Origin: JAVBKE01 sp031554215
GTDB taxonomy: Bacteria; Bacillota; Bacilli; JARBTR01
Direction: 5' to 3'
Length of the DNA stretch: 24,425 nt
Assembly: GCA_031554215.1 (NCBI GenBank)
Contig: JAVBKF010000210.1
Coordinates: forward strand, 1 to 24,425
The position numbers were made by a program, and so were the translations under genes. The notes below the pieces were generated by a model, which saw nothing but the letters and a program-made list of their open reading frames with translations, was not told the DNA's origin and did no database searches. The first letter of the stretch is position 1. Every line of letters starts with the position of its first letter. Positions 23,504 to 24,425 of the stretch are shown here, piece by piece.

Positions 23504-24425
23504 CTTCTTTTGATTTATATCCCTCTTCTTTAAGATGATACCAAAGGTGGTCTCCACCTTTATTTGCTGATTCACCAACAGACATATCTGCCACGATTGC
23601 ATGTTCTCGCACTAGTGCTAATTCAGTTCGAGCATAGTCAGCATGAAATTGAATCTCTGCTGCAAAGCTAGTAGAGTCGATATTTGCTGAATGCACTAGT
23701 AGCAGAGCTCTGTATTCACTAGGGGTTAAATTGTTTTTATCCTTAACAGTAACTATCCCCGAATCCGAATCATAAGCAGGGTTATTTTTTAGTTCCTCAT
23801 ATTCAGAATCTAATAATTCTCTTTGAAAATCTGCATCTGACCGAATGTTTTTAGATTCTCCAATATAGCTTTCGTAGCTGAACGTACCATCGCTGTTTAC
23901 ATGACTTGGCGCCAACTCTACAACTTTCTCCATATATAGGTCTGAGAGTAAGTAGCCACCTTCAGACTTCGGATTTTTAAAATAATCAACTAGAACTTTA
24001 TCACCAAACGGAATTGCTTCACCATATTGACCAAGCTCCGTTCCCTGTACTACATTTTTATAGGGGTACTCCGCCCCTTTACCATTCACTAAATCCTGAA
24101 TATACTTTTTATCGATCCCAACAAAAGAAACTGATACACTAGCACCTTCCTTTTTTTCTTCTCCAACACGCAACTTGCATGTACTATAGCTATATTTTCC
24201 ATTCTTATCCTTTACACAATATAAATATTGTTCATTATAGAATTTCGCATTTTCCACGCCACTAGCTTTCATAAATTCAGAAAGAGGAACCATGCATACT
24301 ATAAAACCATCATCAGTTGCCTTAAAATCATTTATAGATGCATAACCATTTTTAATAGCATCTTGAAACTCTGCAGGAAGTTGGTTGTAAAGTTTCTTTT
24401 GTTCTTCCGTCATGACACTTGCAAG
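23463..24425 (-). CDS. Unrecognised protein, N-terminus cut by window edge
   Basis: At least 316 aa from ATG 24413, but the frame stays open to the window edge (LASV before MTEEQKK) and there is no ribosome binding site before that ATG, so the gene probably starts outside. I do not recognise a family. The visible part is hydrophilic, without membrane helices: MTEEQKKLYNQLPAEFQDAI, a beta-rich middle (YLYCVKDKNGKYSYS, VSVSFVGIDKKY), a region about 190-240 with SEYEELKNNPAYDSDSG, and a C-terminal helical part containing EIQFHADYARTELALVREHA and GGDHLWYHLKEEGY. The acidic tail ends EEGHNN. It overlaps the downstream membrane protein by 41 bp. It might be the C-terminal part of a large secreted or surface protein, with its partner downstream; this is inference only. 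Confidence 0.6.
   Translation of the reverse strand, partial: LASVMTEEQKKLYNQLPAEFQDAIKNGYASINDFKATDDGFIVCMVPLSEFMKASGVENAKFYNEQYLYCVKDKNGKYSYSTCKLRVGEEKKEGASVSVSFVGIDKKYIQDLVNGKGAEYPYKNVVQGTELGQYGEAIPFGDKVLVDYFKNPKSEGGYLLSDLYMEKVVELAPSHVNSDGTFSYESYIGESKNIRSDADFQRELLDSEYEELKNNPAYDSDSGIVTVKDKNNLTPSEYRALLLVHSANIDSTSFAAEIQFHADYARTELALVREHAIVADMSVGESANKGGDHLWYHLKEEGYKSKEGEYYKEQEEGHNN

Noticed and set aside
1..24425. CRISPR arrays, tRNA and rRNA genes
   Set aside because: I saw no regularly spaced repeats, tRNA cloverleaf signatures or conserved rRNA segments in the window.

Overview
The window looks like the chromosome of a low-to-moderate G+C, endospore-forming member of the Bacillales. This rests on a CotE spore-coat homologue, a ComK competence regulator, strong AGGAGG ribosome binding sites with many TTG/GTG starts, and a block of housekeeping genes in the order known from Bacillus subtilis (ytoI-nrnA-dnaE-ytsJ-accD-accA-pfkA-pyk-fxsA-ytvI-ytwI-citZ-icd-mdh). 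I cannot name the genus; a Planococcaceae/Bacillaceae-like organism fits.

Left part (1-2760): three stand-alone genes, comK, cotE and a DUF805 membrane protein, each with its own spacing and partly its own terminators or hairpins. comK and cotE are not usual neighbours of ytoI, so this is probably a rearranged junction.

Central part (2762-21377): the conserved metabolic block. ytoI (nucleotide-sensing CBS/DRTGG protein) and nrnA (nano-RNase/pAp phosphatase) are nearly contiguous, followed by dnaE. Next come malic enzyme, the carboxyltransferase subunits AccD and AccA of acetyl-CoA carboxylase, phosphofructokinase and pyruvate kinase, then small membrane proteins (FxsA, YtvI, YtwI), and finally citrate synthase, isocitrate dehydrogenase and malate dehydrogenase. 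Together these cover lower glycolysis, pyruvate/malate interconversion, the first step of fatty acid synthesis and part of the TCA cycle. Intergenic spacers hold clear terminators (after accA and mdh), a sigma-A-type promoter before citZ, a 143-bp imperfect palindrome between accA and pfkA, and two interleaved perfect dyads between icd and mdh.

Right part (21378-24425): accessory, AT-richer DNA. It contains a decayed holin-like/type I toxin locus with its structured RNA parts still visible, a 178-bp MITE-like element with terminal inverted repeats, the 3' remnant of an unknown protein gene with an in-frame stop, and two overlapping minus-strand genes of unknown function that run off the window edge. 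The phoP-phoR genes that follow mdh in B. subtilis are not here.

The most interesting items are the decayed toxin RNA locus, the overlapping unknown gene pair, the icd-mdh interleaved dyads, the long palindrome before pfkA, and the apparent CTG start of ytvI.
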